Assembly: GCF_900108305.1 (NCBI RefSeq)
Contig: NZ_FNUX01000004.1
Coordinates: 62,001 to 126,000, forward strand
DNA length: 64,000 nucleotides
Reading direction: 5' to 3'
DNA from: Nitrosomonas ureae
GTDB taxonomy: Bacteria > Pseudomonadota > Gammaproteobacteria > Burkholderiales > Nitrosomonadaceae
The notes under the pieces: generated by a model
Database searches by the model: none
What the model saw: the letters and a program-made list of their open reading frames with translations, nothing else
Told to the model about the DNA's origin: nothing
Shown here: positions 1-9,060 of the stretch, in pieces
Layout: the number at the start of each line of letters is the position of its first letter
Position numbering within the stretch: position 1 is the first letter of the stretch
Position numbers and translations under genes: made by a program

Positions 1-301
1 GCGGATAATAGGTAACTCCGCGGACTTTATAAGGCTTGTTGTATGGCGCAGTAAGGTTGGGTGCACGCTGCTTGGAAATATCCGGGGAGCGTAACACATT
101 GCCGGGAAACATCGAAGCGCAACCGCTGATCAGGCCGACGATCAATATCATCATGCTAAGGAAACGCTGATTAATTGGCTGCACGAGCGAATCACTTCGT
201 TGCACGGTACTCGCGCCTTTGCCTATCTTATTGATATGTCTCAGTTGCTGTGTTCCTGGCACCTTGCCCCTGACTTGCTTGCGATTTATTGAATGTTGCA
301 T
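1..301 (-). CDS. rlpA: RlpA-family septal ring lytic transglycosylase, 5' part only
   Basis: Only the N-terminal part is in the window; the gene continues past the left edge. Reading leftwards from the ATG at 301 gives a long N-terminal extension, a hydrophobic stretch (MMILIVGLISGC) with a lipobox Cys, and then the segment NKPYKVRGVTYYP, which is typical of the start of the RlpA double-psi beta-barrel domain. RlpA proteins are outer-membrane lipoproteins that cleave denuded glycan strands at the division septum. The start is uncertain: a later GTG or the Met just before the hydrophobic stretch would give a more usual signal peptide. It is divergent from the agmatinase gene. The call rests on a short segment. 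Confidence 0.7.
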   Translation of the reverse strand, partial: MQHSINRKQVRGKVPGTQQLRHINKIGKGASTVQRSDSLVQPINQRFLSMMILIVGLISGCASMFPGNVLRSPDISKQRAPNLTAPYNKPYKVRGVTYYP

Positions 302-516
302 AGCGTGTTTAAAACACTTTTAATTTTATATCCGCATCGGATTATAACGGTATCAATTCGCCAAGATCTATTGCTGTGTGTGTTAATTCATCGGCAATAC
401 TTGAATTCGCAGTAATCAGCAGCATATCATCAGCGCATTTCAATGCTGGTGTTGCAGACAATGGATGATTGCTAAAAGTGGTATGAGTATACTCGGTAAA
501 AGAGGATTTAGAGATT

Positions 517-1479
517 ATGACGAACGACAATTATACTAGGAATGGCGTCATTGTACGCGAGAGTACTTATGGAATGCAGCGTGAACCCACTTTCTCCGGC
601 ATTCTATCTTTCTTGCGGCGGAAATATAGTAAGGATATCGACGGCGCCGAACTGGTCGTCAGCGGTATTCCATTCGATTTGGCTGTCACCTACCGCTCTG
701 GGGCTCGTTTCGGACCGCAAGCAATTCGCCTTGCCTCGGCAGAGGTTGCTTCGATAAAACCTTATCCATGGGGTTTTGATCCATTTGAGAATTTCACAGT
801 GATTGATTTTGGTGATTGTTTTCTCGATGTCCATAATCCATTGACAATCCATCAAGCAATTGTCGAACATGCTCGCCATATTCTGGCATCAGGCGCGCGC
901 ATGCTGACTTTCGGCGGCGATCACTATATTACTTATCCATTGCTGAAAGCACATGCCGAAAAGTTTGGTGAACCGCTTGCGTTAATCCATTTTGATGCGC
1001 ATAGTGATACTTGGCCGGATGATTCACCTGATTCTCTGAATCACGGTTCAATGTTCTACAAGGCGATAAAAGATGGGTTGATTGATCCTAAACATTCCGT
1101 GCAAATTGGTATCCGCACCTGGAACGATGATTTTATGGGTATGCACATTCTTGATTCCGCCTGGGTACATCGGCATGGCGCCGATGCCGTAGTTGCGGAA
1201 GTTGAACGCATAGTTGGCAACCGTCCAGCTTATTTCACTTTTGATATCGATTGTCTTGATCCTGCTTTCGCACCTGGCACCGGTACGCCGGTTTGTGGCG
1301 GTCTTTCCACTGCTCAGGCGTTAAGCATCATTCGTGGTTTTGGCACGCTTAATCTAATCGGCATGGATATTGTCGAAGTAGCACCCGCCTATGATCATAG
1401 TCAAATCACGGCACTGGCGGCTGCGCATATTGCATGTGATCTTATTTGCCTGCTGGCAAAACGTAAAGCGGAGAAATGA
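517..1479 (+). CDS. speB: Agmatinase (ureohydrolase family)
   Basis: Hydrolyses agmatine to putrescine and urea in the cytoplasm (polyamine synthesis). The 320 residues match the arginase/agmatinase family length. The Mn-binding motifs are all visible: GGDH at about 133-136, DAHSD at 160-164, and DIDCLDPAFAPGTGTP at 243-258. AGAGGA about 10 bases upstream supports the ATG at 517. It stands alone between the divergent rlpA and the leftward outer-membrane protein gene. Related ureohydrolases (guanidinobutyrase, guanidinase) share these motifs, so the exact substrate is inferred and the family is certain. Confidence 0.9.
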   Translation: MTNDNYTRNGVIVRESTYGMQREPTFSGILSFLRRKYSKDIDGAELVVSGIPFDLAVTYRSGARFGPQAIRLASAEVASIKPYPWGFDPFENFTVIDFGDCFLDVHNPLTIHQAIVEHARHILASGARMLTFGGDHYITYPLLKAHAEKFGEPLALIHFDAHSDTWPDDSPDSLNHGSMFYKAIKDGLIDPKHSVQIGIRTWNDDFMGMHILDSAWVHRHGADAVVAEVERIVGNRPAYFTFDIDCLDPAFAPGTGTPVCGGLSTAQALSIIRGFGTLNLIGMDIVEVAPAYDHSQITALAAAHIACDLICLLAKRKAEK

Positions 1480-1533
1480 CGATGCTTCGGGGAAAGTTAT
1501 TCGGAATAGCTATCGATATTGAATTTGGAATTT

Positions 1534-2739
1534 CTAAAAAATATAGCGCAAATTGATACCACCTCCCCAATCAGGGCTGCGGTCTGAAAATCCTCTTATT
1601 CCGTAGGCATTCAGTCTGAAGTTTTTGGTGACTCGCTGCGAAATATATAGCATAAGATCCCTGCTATCTTCCAAACGTACAGGCGATTGCCCCATTGTGT
1701 AACTTGTTCCCATGGTGACAGTGGGGGACAATTGATATCCAATGCCTGCAGCGCCGTAGAGCACGTTATGAAAAGTAATCCCGGAGGGATTGCCCAGTAT
1801 TCTGTAACCGAAAGTTGCGCTCAGTGTAAACTTGGAAATTGATTTAAACAAATCGCCTTGAATAGCATAATCGACCTGGCCGCTTCCCATATTCTGTTTG
1901 GCGCTGGCTGTCGGGATTTTTAAACGAGTCGTAATATCAAAAATAATTCCCGTACGTGCATGATCAATTAAATTATAGCTGAATGCGGCAACGATATCCC
2001 CCAATCCAGATTGCGTTGTGCTGTTAAACGATGATCCACCTAACGGAATACCTGCGATAAGCCCGGAAGAACTTGTTTTGCTTAACCGGACACTGTTTAT
2101 CGCATCGCTTGAATCGTCATCCTCGTGACCACTACCGCTTCCGCTTCCGCTTCCGCTGTTGTCATCACCACCACTACCGCCGCCATTTCCACCGCTTCCG
2201 CTGTTGCCGTCGTCATCCCCGCCGCCACTTCCACCGTGTCCGCTGTTGCCGTCGTCATCTCCGCCGCTACTTCCACCGCTTCCGCTGTTGTCATCGTCAT
2301 TCCTGCCGCCATTTCCACCGTTCCCGGAGCCCGAATCAATTTCCTCTCGGCCTGGATTTTCGCCAGAACAATTCTGCGCATCTTCATCACAAACAACAAC
2401 TACGCCACCACCGCCTGAACTGCTACCCCCCAAACTTCCTCCGATAATGGGGCCCCCGCCATCAACGATCCCTCCAATCCCCGGACCGAGTACATTACCC
2501 GGTCCAGTGATGCTGAGATAAGGAACAATCAGCCTGAAAGATGCCCGATCCTTATCGTAACGGGCTGTAAATGGAACATACCAAATATCGGTTGAAGTCG
2601 TTCCACCATACTTGCCTGTGGTGAAATCGGTCGCGGTACTGAAGCTTAATCCATTGGCAGGAACAACAGGGCAATAGATGCCAAATGTTAACAGCAATAA
2701 TGCCAAACTTTTTTGCTTGAAAGTAAAGGATGGATACAT
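1534..2739 (-). CDS. Outer-membrane beta-barrel protein with Gly/Asp-rich insert
   Basis: 401 residues with an N-terminal signal peptide (SLALLLLTFGIYCPVVPANG). A short beta-rich segment is followed at about residues 90-215 by a low-complexity insert built from Gly, Ser, Asp and Asn. A C-terminal beta-barrel-like region ends in an aromatic residue (LRYIF), as outer-membrane proteins do. The barrel part resembles proteins annotated as 'transporter' or outer-membrane proteins in betaproteobacteria, without an assigned substrate. It is last in a leftward cluster after a DUF5666 and a DUF6502 gene. The acidic Gly-rich insert could bind divalent cations, which is inference. Function unknown. Confidence 0.7.
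   Translation of the reverse strand: MYPSFTFKQKSLALLLLTFGIYCPVVPANGLSFSTATDFTTGKYGGTTSTDIWYVPFTARYDKDRASFRLIVPYLSITGPGNVLGPGIGGIVDGGGPIIGGSLGGSSSGGGGVVVVCDEDAQNCSGENPGREEIDSGSGNGGNGGRNDDDNSGSGGSSGGDDDGNSGHGGSGGGDDDGNSGSGGNGGGSGGDDNSGSGSGSGSGHEDDDSSDAINSVRLSKTSSSGLIAGIPLGGSSFNSTTQSGLGDIVAAFSYNLIDHARTGIIFDITTRLKIPTASAKQNMGSGQVDYAIQGDLFKSISKFTLSATFGYRILGNPSGITFHNVLYGAAGIGYQLSPTVTMGTSYTMGQSPVRLEDSRDLMLYISQRVTKNFRLNAYGIRGFSDRSPDWGGGINLRYIF
2125..2335 (-). repeat. In-gene tandem low-complexity repeat encoding Gly/Ser/Asp/Asn runs
   Basis: Degenerate units containing CCGCTTCCGCTGTTG and GTCGTCATC recur head to tail on the + strand. In the minus-strand frame they encode repeated GGDDDGNSG and GGNGG blocks. 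This type of repeat is prone to slippage, so its length may vary between strains. It also opens long spurious reading frames in other frames. Confidence 0.8.
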
Positions 2740-2950
2740 GCGCGTTTTTATGGATTTTCAGCGGAATCATCTGATACGATTACACGAATCAATAAACTAC
2801 GGCTCATGTTTTTATTAATTAATGTTGATGCTCGTGAGAGGGTATATTTTCTTTTATGACAGAATTCACAACTCATTCAACTTTTTATGCAGGATAAATC
2901 TTCAGGTTGTAGAATCAATCGCCGCCATACCTATTGAAACACTGGATAAA

Positions 2951-4693
2951 TTAATCACGAGTTCTATCGGGGATATCAATATCCCGTATACTTTCTCTAT
3001 GGTCACCAATCCGGTCTTGTGCACTAGAATCAAATTCGTTTGGTCTTTCGTGTCTATCAATAATCAAATGCTTCTCATGACGCTCATGATCCCGTGCTCT
3101 ATCTTGAACATCGGTATCCCGTACATTATCTTTGTAGCCGTCTGGCCTATCTCGCGAGTCTGAATCGGATTCTCTTGGATTTTCGGGTTTATCGGGTTTG
3201 TCGATTTTGTGATCCGATGTGCTTTGATTACGTATGTCAGAGGATTTCTCTACATGATCTCGTCCTGAGGAATTAGAATGATCCAATCGCTTATTGTCAC
3301 CTTTACCTCGTTCTTCTCCACGAAGATCTCTATCGGATGACTGGCTCTTACCTGGGCTATGATCAAGTTCTTTTCTTAAATTCCCCTGGCTCGAGCCACT
3401 ATCACCATGCCCGCTGCGTTCTGGATTATTCTTGTCACTCCGCGTGGCGCTTTCCGATCCATTATCCGAATTATTTCTTCTATCTTTATCACTGTTATCG
3501 TTAAAAAACCTATCGTTCCGATCCTGTATTTGAACAGATGGCAAATTTCTTATTTCAATACGTTCCGAATTTATTCGCTGATCCGCGCCGAGCCTGCCGT
3601 TAATGAGCACGCGCTGATTTAACTGGAGATCATTTTGAGTGACTTCCGTTAACTGCGTATCGGAATCAATAGTAACTATCCGGTTACCCACATTTAATTC
3701 TTTGCCTCCTAAGGCATGGATATATCCCTCAATCACAAGATGTTCTACATTTCCAATACTTCGTAGCATCGGCTCGATCTGGATATCCTGGGCTTTTAGA
3801 TGGGCGCCATCCCACTGGCCCTTAACCTGGATTTCCACGCCTTTGGAAATGCCCGCCGGCAATAATTTTTCATCATGCTGAACGCGCGTACCATTGACAA
3901 CAAAGCTTTGTTCGTCAATTTGTGTAACATGCCCGTTTATTTTGGCTTGCGCCTGTGGCGGCGTAGTTTCAATTCGCGATGCCACAATTGCGCCATCGGA
4001 TAACCTGTGACCACTGACTTGTACCCAATCGCCTGTTTTCAGGTTTGAGACATGGCTAAGATCAGCGGATTTTCCAATATGTACAGCTTGATCCAACACG
4101 CGCATTTCTCCGGTCTCGGAATTAAAATTGCTAATCGGGCCAATCGCTGCATGCATTACCGTAATATTTTTAGCTACAAGCTCGTGACCCGTGACTAGCG
4201 CACGCACCGCAGCAATTTGCCCAGCCGCAAGATCACGCGCGGTAGAAGATCGGCCGTCAACGGAGACAGGGGTGTCGCTGTTATAATGAACTTCGATACC
4301 ACTGATACAAACACTTGCAAATCCAGTGATGACACCGATGATTCCCGTTCCGCCAATGCCGCCATCGTCAGCAACGTGCCCGCTCCCTCCAATACCACCT
4401 TCCTGAACACCTGTACCACCTATACCGGAGTCAGCTAATGGCGCACCAGTTCCACCAATTCCACCCTTTGAAACGCCGGTGCCGCCAACACCCGATTCGG
4501 TTAACGGTGACCCCGTTCCTCCGATTCCGGATTGAGCGTGCAGTAAGGGATTGATCAGTGAGGGATTGATCAGTGAGGCGCTGGCATCGCAATTGTTTTT
4601 GGCGAATACACTGACAGAATAGCAAAACATCAACGCAATGGCAGCCGACATATAAGTAACGTAATGGTGCGGGCTTGCCAATAAATTTTTCAT
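2951..4693 (-). CDS. Exported DUF5666-domain protein with GGIGGTG repeats and charged tail
   Basis: 580 residues in three parts after a signal peptide (ALMFCYSVSVFA). Residues about 55-125 hold six or more copies of a GIGGTG-type repeat spaced 11-17 residues apart. Residues about 130-370 are beta-rich with repeated short modules of the DUF5666/OB-like type (TGDWVQVSGHRLSDGAIVAS, then similar GxV and VxVNG units). Residues 380-580 are a very hydrophilic tail of Asp, Arg, Ser, Asn and His, with a repeated RDxDxxDRxRD element. The gene follows the DUF6502 gene by 24 bases, so the two are probably cotranscribed. The function is not known; a secreted or envelope role is inferred. Confidence 0.75.
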   Translation of the reverse strand: MKNLLASPHHYVTYMSAAIALMFCYSVSVFAKNNCDASASLINPSLINPLLHAQSGIGGTGSPLTESGVGGTGVSKGGIGGTGAPLADSGIGGTGVQEGGIGGSGHVADDGGIGGTGIIGVITGFASVCISGIEVHYNSDTPVSVDGRSSTARDLAAGQIAAVRALVTGHELVAKNITVMHAAIGPISNFNSETGEMRVLDQAVHIGKSADLSHVSNLKTGDWVQVSGHRLSDGAIVASRIETTPPQAQAKINGHVTQIDEQSFVVNGTRVQHDEKLLPAGISKGVEIQVKGQWDGAHLKAQDIQIEPMLRSIGNVEHLVIEGYIHALGGKELNVGNRIVTIDSDTQLTEVTQNDLQLNQRVLINGRLGADQRINSERIEIRNLPSVQIQDRNDRFFNDNSDKDRRNNSDNGSESATRSDKNNPERSGHGDSGSSQGNLRKELDHSPGKSQSSDRDLRGEERGKGDNKRLDHSNSSGRDHVEKSSDIRNQSTSDHKIDKPDKPENPRESDSDSRDRPDGYKDNVRDTDVQDRARDHERHEKHLIIDRHERPNEFDSSAQDRIGDHRESIRDIDIPDRTRD

Positions 4694-4717
4694 TTTGCGT
4701 TACCAATATTGGAGTGA

Positions 4718-5614
4718 TTAGCAGCGTGTAATATTGTCATTATTGTTCTTTGGCGATTCTTCCGATTCTTCCGACTCTTCCGGCTCAGCCGGTTCACTAT
4801 AAAAATAAATCCCGAAAGTCATTCGATAACATGGTTGATTTTTTGCTGCATCGCTTTTCTCGAACTCCATTGCGTCTTTATTAATAGCAAGTAGTGATTC
4901 CATTCCAAGATGCTTGGATTTCTCGGCCAATTCCTGCACTGAGGCAATGGTTAATTCATCGTAAGAAACACTTCGTTCAAAAAATGGTTGACTTTCTCCT
5001 AACAAATTGTTGGTCGCGGCAGCAGCATGATCATGCAAGTTATGACCAAAGTAATACACTTTCTCATCAAAACCGTTTGCCGGAACAAATGCTGACGTGT
5101 TAAGACATACTCGCTTTTGCTCATCAAAACGTGCTATACCGAGTCTCAACCATTCATCAAGCACTACTCGAGAACGTATGTCACAGCTTACATTGGCGAC
5201 AAGTTTCTCAAAGGAAATTTCACCACCTTCCTTGATAAATCTAGGCAATGGCCTGGGTTGATTGTTTTCATCGAGATAACGTGCATCACTGGTCCAAAGA
5301 CTTACTAGTCGAGCACCCATTGAAACTGCTTGAGGAATTGTTTCGGCATCGGAATGATTCTCATGACGTAATCGCTTGATATCCTTGCGATGAATACCTG
5401 TTAGCAGACTTAAATGACTGTCAGTCGAAGATTTTCCCTCGATCTTAAAATCTTTATCTGCGATTTCTACGAATAATTCCTTCAGTAATTCCAATAAAAA
5501 AGGATAAGTAATTCCTTTTGACAACATTAACTTGATTATCGGACGAAGCACGCGCCGAAGTGCGGCAACGAGCGAGGGCGGTAGCGTTGAATCAGGTGTT
5601 TGAATACTGTGCAT
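4718..5614 (-). CDS. DUF6502 family protein
   Basis: 298 residues, no signal peptide. The N-terminal part (LRRVLRPIIKLMLSKGITYP) and the segment LSLLTGIHRKDIKRLR have the look of the DUF6502 family. The second is helix-turn-helix-like, and a DNA-binding role is inferred. The C-terminus is acidic (EPAEPEESEESEES). It is first in a leftward cluster with the DUF5666 and outer-membrane barrel genes, so it may be their regulator. The family has no established function. The ATG at 5614 is the natural start. Confidence 0.7.
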   Translation of the reverse strand: MHSIQTPDSTLPPSLVAALRRVLRPIIKLMLSKGITYPFLLELLKELFVEIADKDFKIEGKSSTDSHLSLLTGIHRKDIKRLRHENHSDAETIPQAVSMGARLVSLWTSDARYLDENNQPRPLPRFIKEGGEISFEKLVANVSCDIRSRVVLDEWLRLGIARFDEQKRVCLNTSAFVPANGFDEKVYYFGHNLHDHAAAATNNLLGESQPFFERSVSYDELTIASVQELAEKSKHLGMESLLAINKDAMEFEKSDAAKNQPCYRMTFGIYFYSEPAEPEESEESEESPKNNNDNITRC

Positions 5615-5706
5615 AAAGCTTATTCACGGATTAAATTATTAAGGAAGTTGATGGATACAAAGTATTTTAACATATCGTGGGAAATAATCACACAATATAT
5701 TGACAT

Positions 5707-5719
5707 GGAAAATTTCCCC
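5707..5719. promoter_or_regulatory. Candidate operator: GGAAAATTTCCCC palindrome
   Basis: A palindromic GGAAAATTTCCC element lies about 90 bases upstream of the small exported-protein gene, in the divergent region with the DUF6502 gene. A second GGGAAAAT lies at 5742-5749. Similar palindromes occur at 10455-10487 and 13185-13196, the latter just upstream of a Crp/Fnr-family gene. A shared regulator is inferred, not shown. Confidence 0.3.
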
Positions 5720-5809
5720 ACGTATAGTTGATTTTGTGTGAGGGAAAATCTCACACGCACATCAGGACACTTACTGATGTTGCATCAATTCAAATCAAGG
5801 AGAAGTATC

Positions 5810-6115
5810 ATGAAAAAACTCTCAATTATTACAATCCTCATGTTTAGTATGGGATTTGCATCTACATCTTTCTCTGCAGGAAAAGCGGTTGATGACTATC
5901 TCGGCTACTCCGACAAAATGAATAATCCAGCCGATCAAATTCGGCATGGGCGCGATACGGATGATTCTAGCAGAACTGCATATCCAAGGAATAATCAAGA
6001 TACCGCTGTCACTCCACATGGTGGACAGAATACAGATGACCGTGAATCCAGACGCATTGGAAAGTTATTATGGAAGCATGATCATGTGCAGGGGGGTCAT
6101 GGAAACGTTAAATAA
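5810..6115 (+). CDS. Small exported protein of unknown function
   Basis: 101 residues when read from the ATG at 5810, which has a strong AAGGAG site 5-10 bases upstream; the frame is open further upstream but without a ribosome site. It has a signal peptide (KLSIITILMFSMGFASTSFSAG). The mature part is about 75 residues, hydrophilic, with repeated Asp/Arg/His (GRDTDDSSR, NTDDRESRR) and no cysteine. I do not recognise a family. It lies upstream of the cupredoxin/propeller gene, separated by a hairpin, and both encode exported proteins. Confidence 0.7.
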   Translation: MKKLSIITILMFSMGFASTSFSAGKAVDDYLGYSDKMNNPADQIRHGRDTDDSSRTAYPRNNQDTAVTPHGGQNTDDRESRRIGKLLWKHDHVQGGHGNVK

Positions 6116-6127
6116 TAAAAATTAATA

Positions 6128-6165
6128 TTACCCGGTAACGCCTGCGCAAAGGTGGCGCTGGGTAA
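6128..6165 (+). terminator. Hairpin between two exported-protein genes
   Basis: TTACCC (6128-6133) pairs with GGGTAA (6160-6165), with an inner CGCC/GGCG pairing. There is no T-run after it, so it may be a processing or weak terminator structure. Confidence 0.35.
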
Positions 6166-6224
6166 AATACAAGAATAAAAGATAGAAAAATCAATAATTG
6201 TTAACTGCCCCAAGGAGAAATTTG

Positions 6225-8045
6225 ATGTTTAATAAAATATTTTTAAAAAAGATTATCAGTTTAGGGGTTTGTTCCTCAACACTGCTAATGTTATCAACAG
6301 GCAGTGTTTTTGCACGTGATAACGAGGTCAGATTTGAATTGACGGATAATCCCGGAAGCTGGTTTGATACCGGAAAATCGATTGCGGGCAATCGTTCGAT
6401 TGCCGTTGCTACGCCAGGTGTGCGCGTTAAGTTTTCCGGCAATTCGAATACGGTGCATACGCGAACCAGCGTGATCTACCCGACAGGCGCCGCTAACATG
6501 CCTTTCAATACCGAGCCCAGAAAAGGTGGCGATGATGTAACCCTGACCACGCCGGGTTTATATGTATTCACCTGCAGTATTCATCCCTACATGTTTGGTG
6601 CAGTGATTGTCGATGACCCTAAGACTGCTGGATTGGATTTGGGGTCTTCAATTAGCTTGATCAACGGCATTACTATTCCATCCAGCAGCGACTTGGCGAC
6701 ACGGCTTTTACGGACTTTCTTTATTGCCACCAACCCGGCTAACTGGCAAGACTATGCGAGCAATAAACCATGGCATGTTACCTATCCGAATGTCGATGTG
6801 CGCGTGGACATTGGTGTTGTTAATTTGCCGGATGTACTGAATACGCGCTACGGAAATGATATTACGCTGTCGGGACTGAAAAAACCAAAAACGCCTGCAG
6901 TCGGTGAAATTTGGGTAGCCACGCAATTTGAAACGACACGTAATAAAGAAAAGCCCGGTACGGTATCAGCGATCGACGGATCTTCCTGGCAGGTGACCCG
7001 CAAGGTAGCGCTACCTTCCATTGATATGAATAATCCGCATAATATGTGGACCGATAAAAATCAACGTGTGATTTATGTAACGCAATGGTTTGATTCAAAG
7101 CTGACGGTGTACGATCGTAAAACCGGTAAGCTTATCCGCAACGTATCCGTAGGCGAATCTCCTGCGCATGTGATGACCTTGACCGACTCGGATCGCCTTC
7201 ACGTTACGAATAATGGCGATACGCGCACTGATTCAGTAATGGAGTTGGCACCTTTGGCAACCCAAGTACTGCGTAGAGTGGATATCGGGCGCGGCAATGC
7301 ACATGCGCACTGGATGAGTCATGACGGTAAAACCATGGTAACACCTAACGTTTTTTCGGGGGACTCTACGCAATACAATTTTCATACCGATGCTGTTGAA
7401 GCCATTCTGTCAGTCAGCAGTCCTTTCGGCCATCCTCTGGCGATAGGCATGATGCCCGATGCCAGCAAATATTATGTGGCTAACCTGCTCGATAGTACGA
7501 TGACAGTTGTGAATATGGATACCCACAAAGTTACTAAGCGCATCAATCTGATCAAGAATTATGATCCGATTGCAGGAGCCATTACCGGCCCGGTAGGCGC
7601 ATTACCGATCCAAACTCCGGTTTCTCCCGATGGCACAAATATGGTAACCGCCAATATGCTCTCAGGGACGATAACCATTATCAATACGAATACCGATAAA
7701 GTGGTTGCGATGCTGCCCTGTGACCCGGGCTGTCATGGCGTGCAATATGGTGCCAAGCAAGGGGGCGGTTACTATGCGTATGTATCCAGCAAGTTTTCCA
7801 ACAGGCTACTGATCGTGGATCCTGATCCCAACAATGATGGTGATCCATCAGATGCCAAGATTGCAGGTACGGTAGCACTATTCGCTGCAGGCACTACACA
7901 GAAGGATGACGCCATAAAAGGGAATCCAGGCATGGGCGGACAAGGCATATTGCCAATCCCGGTAGTGTATAACGGCTGGGTGCAGAATCTGCCCGCGGCT
8001 TGGAGTAATCAATTGACTCCCGCACAACGCAATCCGATTGATTAA
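6225..8045 (+). CDS. Exported cupredoxin / YncE-like beta-propeller fusion
   Basis: 606 residues from the ATG at 6225, placed by AAGGAGAAA just upstream. The signal peptide is about residues 1-30. Residues 31-135 form a plastocyanin-like domain with a type 1 copper ligand set: His78, then Cys117-x2-His120-x2-Met123 in CSIHPYM. Residues about 180-590 contain repeated beta-propeller blades of the YncE/NHL type (VYDRKTGKLIRNVSVG, VVNMDTHKVTKRINL, INTNTDKVVAML). It is probably a periplasmic copper protein that passes electrons or binds a partner; this role is inferred. The RTX-like gene follows after 127 bases. No enzymatic active site was recognised beyond the copper centre. Confidence 0.75.
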   Translation: MFNKIFLKKIISLGVCSSTLLMLSTGSVFARDNEVRFELTDNPGSWFDTGKSIAGNRSIAVATPGVRVKFSGNSNTVHTRTSVIYPTGAANMPFNTEPRKGGDDVTLTTPGLYVFTCSIHPYMFGAVIVDDPKTAGLDLGSSISLINGITIPSSSDLATRLLRTFFIATNPANWQDYASNKPWHVTYPNVDVRVDIGVVNLPDVLNTRYGNDITLSGLKKPKTPAVGEIWVATQFETTRNKEKPGTVSAIDGSSWQVTRKVALPSIDMNNPHNMWTDKNQRVIYVTQWFDSKLTVYDRKTGKLIRNVSVGESPAHVMTLTDSDRLHVTNNGDTRTDSVMELAPLATQVLRRVDIGRGNAHAHWMSHDGKTMVTPNVFSGDSTQYNFHTDAVEAILSVSSPFGHPLAIGMMPDASKYYVANLLDSTMTVVNMDTHKVTKRINLIKNYDPIAGAITGPVGALPIQTPVSPDGTNMVTANMLSGTITIINTNTDKVVAMLPCDPGCHGVQYGAKQGGGYYAYVSSKFSNRLLIVDPDPNNDGDPSDAKIAGTVALFAAGTTQKDDAIKGNPGMGGQGILPIPVVYNGWVQNLPAAWSNQLTPAQRNPID

Positions 8046-8046
8046 C

Positions 8047-8062
8047 TATATCTTAAGATATA
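8047..8062. repeat. 16-base perfect palindrome after the cupredoxin gene
   Basis: TATATCTTAAGATATA reads the same on both strands and begins two bases after the stop codon. A second hairpin (GTGTTTG ... CAAACAC) lies at about 8100-8131. They could act in termination or mRNA processing. Confidence 0.4.
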
Positions 8063-8172
8063 ATATGATTGAGTCAATGGATAAATAAAAATATGAATGG
8101 TGTTTGGTATCGCGTCATCATATCAAACACTATTTATTACCTTGACTTATCTATCTTTTCAGGAGAACTAAA

Positions 8173-9060
8173 ATGAGTTCAGGACATGATGATTCATCCA
8201 GTAGTAACAAGTATTTTACATTCACCATTGAAAATGGTGCTGTAACAGCCTATTTCGAAGTTGAAAATGGAATAACCGAACAGGAATCCATCGACAACAG
8301 AGATTCGTTTGTGATCGATGGCACTCAAATCACCCACACAAAACAAACTTCTAACGGGCCTGAGGTCACTATCTATTCTGACACCGAAGCCGATGGATCT
8401 TACACAATCCTCTCTGGTAATACGGATGATGATCGCCCTGGTAGTGGCGACCATAAAGGTTATCAATTCACTATCAACGACGATAATGAAGTGGTTGAGG
8501 TATTTGAAATTAAGGATGGTGTGCCGAAACTTGATCTCATTGATGATGACGGTACGGAGACCTATGCAGTTAATGAAAATGGTGAAGTAGTGAGAACTGA
8601 TGATGAGCCTGGTATCGGTACGGAAATAACCGTTTATGCTGATGCGGATGGTGATGGTACTTATTTCCGTGTTTCGGAACAATGGTCTCCCAGTTCACCA
8701 GGATCTGGTCCGTTTAAATTTGAAGACAGACTCGTCTATTCCCCAACTGACGGCGATGATCATGTTGGTGTGCGTGGAGGTGAAGACTGCCATGGCGGGC
8801 AAGGCGCGGATGATTTTGTGATTCGTGAGGCTGCGCATTTACGCATTGGAGACTTCAACTCGAGCGAGGATAATTTCATTATATTCGATACCGGTCTGGG
8901 TCTTATTTCAAAAGAGCATCTGCAAAGCTTTGTCACTGGTATTCACCGCAGTGATGATGATCAAAGTTTCATAGTGGATTTTGGTTCTACCGCATCAGTC
9001 ACGCTGGTTGGCGTCGCATCTGACCAGATCAGCTGGGATGATGTCAGCGTATTGAGTTAA
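8173..9060 (+). CDS. RTX-like secreted protein with two internal repeats
   Basis: 295 residues, very acidic, no signal peptide. Two tandem repeats of about 75 residues (residues 14-85 and 95-170) share FTI-N, VTAYFEVENG/VVEVFEIKDG and YSDTEADGSY/YADADGDGTY. The C-terminal third (TDGDDHVGVRGGEDCHGGQG, then GDFNSSEDNF) is a degenerate hemolysin-type calcium-binding segment. It ends with a hydrophobic beta motif followed by DDVSVLS, as in type I secretion substrates. CAGGAGAAC before the ATG supports the start. Export by an ABC (type I) system is inferred; no such transporter is encoded in the window. Confidence 0.7.
   Translation: MSSGHDDSSSSNKYFTFTIENGAVTAYFEVENGITEQESIDNRDSFVIDGTQITHTKQTSNGPEVTIYSDTEADGSYTILSGNTDDDRPGSGDHKGYQFTINDDNEVVEVFEIKDGVPKLDLIDDDGTETYAVNENGEVVRTDDEPGIGTEITVYADADGDGTYFRVSEQWSPSSPGSGPFKFEDRLVYSPTDGDDHVGVRGGEDCHGGQGADDFVIREAAHLRIGDFNSSEDNFIIFDTGLGLISKEHLQSFVTGIHRSDDDQSFIVDFGSTASVTLVGVASDQISWDDVSVLS

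Noticed and set aside
2073-2521. Several long rightward frames (97-124 codons) opposite the Gly-rich barrel gene
   Set aside because: They are made of the low-complexity repeat read on the wrong strand (runs of Pro, Ser or His/Arg) and have no ribosome site.
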